A DNA stretch of 64,000 nt from an uncultured Opitutales bacterium (lineage in GTDB: Bacteria > Verrucomicrobiota > Verrucomicrobiia > Opitutales > Intestinicryptomonadaceae). Positions 63,384-64,000 of the stretch are shown piece by piece. The notes below the pieces were generated by a model. It saw only the letters and a list, made by a program, of their open reading frames with translations, had not been told where the DNA came from and ran no database searches. The position numbers were made by a program, and so were the translations under genes. Every line of letters begins with the position of its first letter. Positions within the stretch are counted from its first letter, which is position 1. The stretch lies in NCBI GenBank assembly GCA_944389175.1, contig CALXLK010000010.1, positions 1 through 64,000 of the forward strand. Direction: 5' to 3'.

Positions 63384-63616
63384 AAGTATTTCATTGCAAC
63401 GCCAAGTACGCCCGCCTGTTAAGGAGGTGGTTGCTTCCATTTTTTTCCCTTAGTGCCCCCTTGTTTATTGCTTATTGCCGCGCGCGATAGCCTAATGCCG
63501 TATAACGCGCAGGCTTTGCTTCGAAACTAAATGGTCGGAGAAGGGCAGGGCGCCCGCGCGCCCCAAGGTGGCGCTCAGGCGGCATTTCGCCGCGCCGATA
63601 CCGCTTCTTCTAATGG
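63384..63616. other. Gap before the partial barrel gene
   Basis: Contains a GC-rich stretch (about 63550-63600) and no gene. Nothing else seen. Confidence 0.4.
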
Positions 63617-64000
63617 CTAAAAAGCGTATCCTATGGAAAACGACGTAAATACGTTGGCGTTTGGACCTATGTCGTAGGCGCTTAAATTTTTGACGCCGTC
63701 GCTCGTGTTGTATGAATACCCAACGCACGCCCTGGCGTAGAAATTCTTTGTGAAGCTATATTCGGCGTAGCAGGCCGCATTGACGTACCAGTAAGATTCG
63801 GTGGCCTTGATTGTGTCCATGTAGTAAAAATTGTCGCAGTGCACGTATGCGCCGAATATGTTGGCGCCTACGGTCAATCCGTCGAGCGCGCCGCCAAAGT
63901 CATACTTGGGGTTTATGCCGGCCCGAAATTCGCTCGTGTAGAATCCGAAGTCGTACTGGTAGCAGATAAAGGGCTGAAGGTAATCTATGTCGCCGATGAA
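63617..64000 (-). CDS. Outer-membrane beta-barrel protein, partial (C-terminus)
   Basis: The frame is open to the window edge (127 residues visible). Alternating aromatic strands (YWYVNAACYAEYSFTKNFYARACVGYSY) and the C-terminal SIGYAF, ending in Phe after Tyr-Ala, are the Bam-recognition signature of outer-membrane barrels. Visible strands include AGINPKYDFGGALDG and TVGANIFGAYVHCDNFYYMD. The N-terminal part is outside the window; function unknown. Confidence 0.85.
   Translation of the reverse strand, partial: FIGDIDYLQPFICYQYDFGFYTSEFRAGINPKYDFGGALDGLTVGANIFGAYVHCDNFYYMDTIKATESYWYVNAACYAEYSFTKNFYARACVGYSYNTSDGVKNLSAYDIGPNANVFTSFSIGYAF

Noticed and set aside
63420..63436. AAGGAGGTGGTTGC, like the 3' end of 16S rRNA
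   Set aside because: No other rRNA sequence surrounds it; simply a purine-rich stretch.

Overview
The window looks like chromosomal DNA of a free-living or gut Gram-negative bacterium of the Verrucomicrobiota (class Opitutae or a close relative). This is inferred from gene content, not from a marker gene. An McsA-McsB-ClpC arginine-phosphorylation proteolysis cluster sits beside clear Gram-negative envelope genes: an LptF/G-type permease, a C-terminal outer-membrane beta-barrel fragment, TatA and many lipoprotein or Sec signals. Large secreted glycosidases, a secreted FAD oxidoreductase, SGNH and Ag85-type esterases and c-type peroxidases fit the polysaccharide-degrading, microoxic lifestyle typical of that phylum. 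Many starts lack a Shine-Dalgarno sequence.

Layout. 1-9 kb: the end of a beta-helix carbohydrate-active protein, an NhaD antiporter, a PepSY-like secreted protein, a 1033-aa TIM-barrel glycosidase, an Lpt permease and purD. 9-16 kb: a repeat-rich 0.8-kb gap, then pta, an ABC-F ATPase, a secreted EEP-family hydrolase and tex. 16-21 kb: a GH39-like glycosidase, a decayed metallo-beta-lactamase-fold gene and a beta-propeller/di-haem cytochrome protein. 21-27 kb: purA-like, mcsA, mcsB and clpC in one direction, closed by a strong terminator.

27.1-33.75 kb is an AT-richer island bounded by imperfect direct repeats. It holds a small HHxxxK protein, a DUF3298-like lipoprotein, a large ankyrin lipoprotein, an unknown protein, a tyrosine recombinase and a truncated IS3-type transposase. 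A 17-bp near-palindrome is repeated in inverted orientation at the starts of the two divergent genes next to the recombinase.

34-50 kb: a secreted FAD oxidoreductase, hibernation factor, SDR, a tiny membrane ORF with gpsA, a four-copy ~140-bp tandem repeat carrying terminator-like hairpins, a large unknown basic/acidic protein, secreted unknowns, a degenerate methyl-accepting-type receptor, an SGNH esterase, an internally duplicated coiled-coil secreted protein, two secreted unknowns and tatA, then a 71-bp repeat pair.

50-62 kb, minus strand: gmk, a membrane protein, an acyl-ACP thioesterase and a cytochrome c peroxidase form one probable operon. Upstream is a complete moxR-DUF58-DUF4381-batA-batB/C-batD-batE aerotolerance operon whose BatB and BatC are fused, with a ~110-residue Gln/Asn tract. 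The window ends with a secreted Ag85-type esterase and a partial outer-membrane barrel protein.
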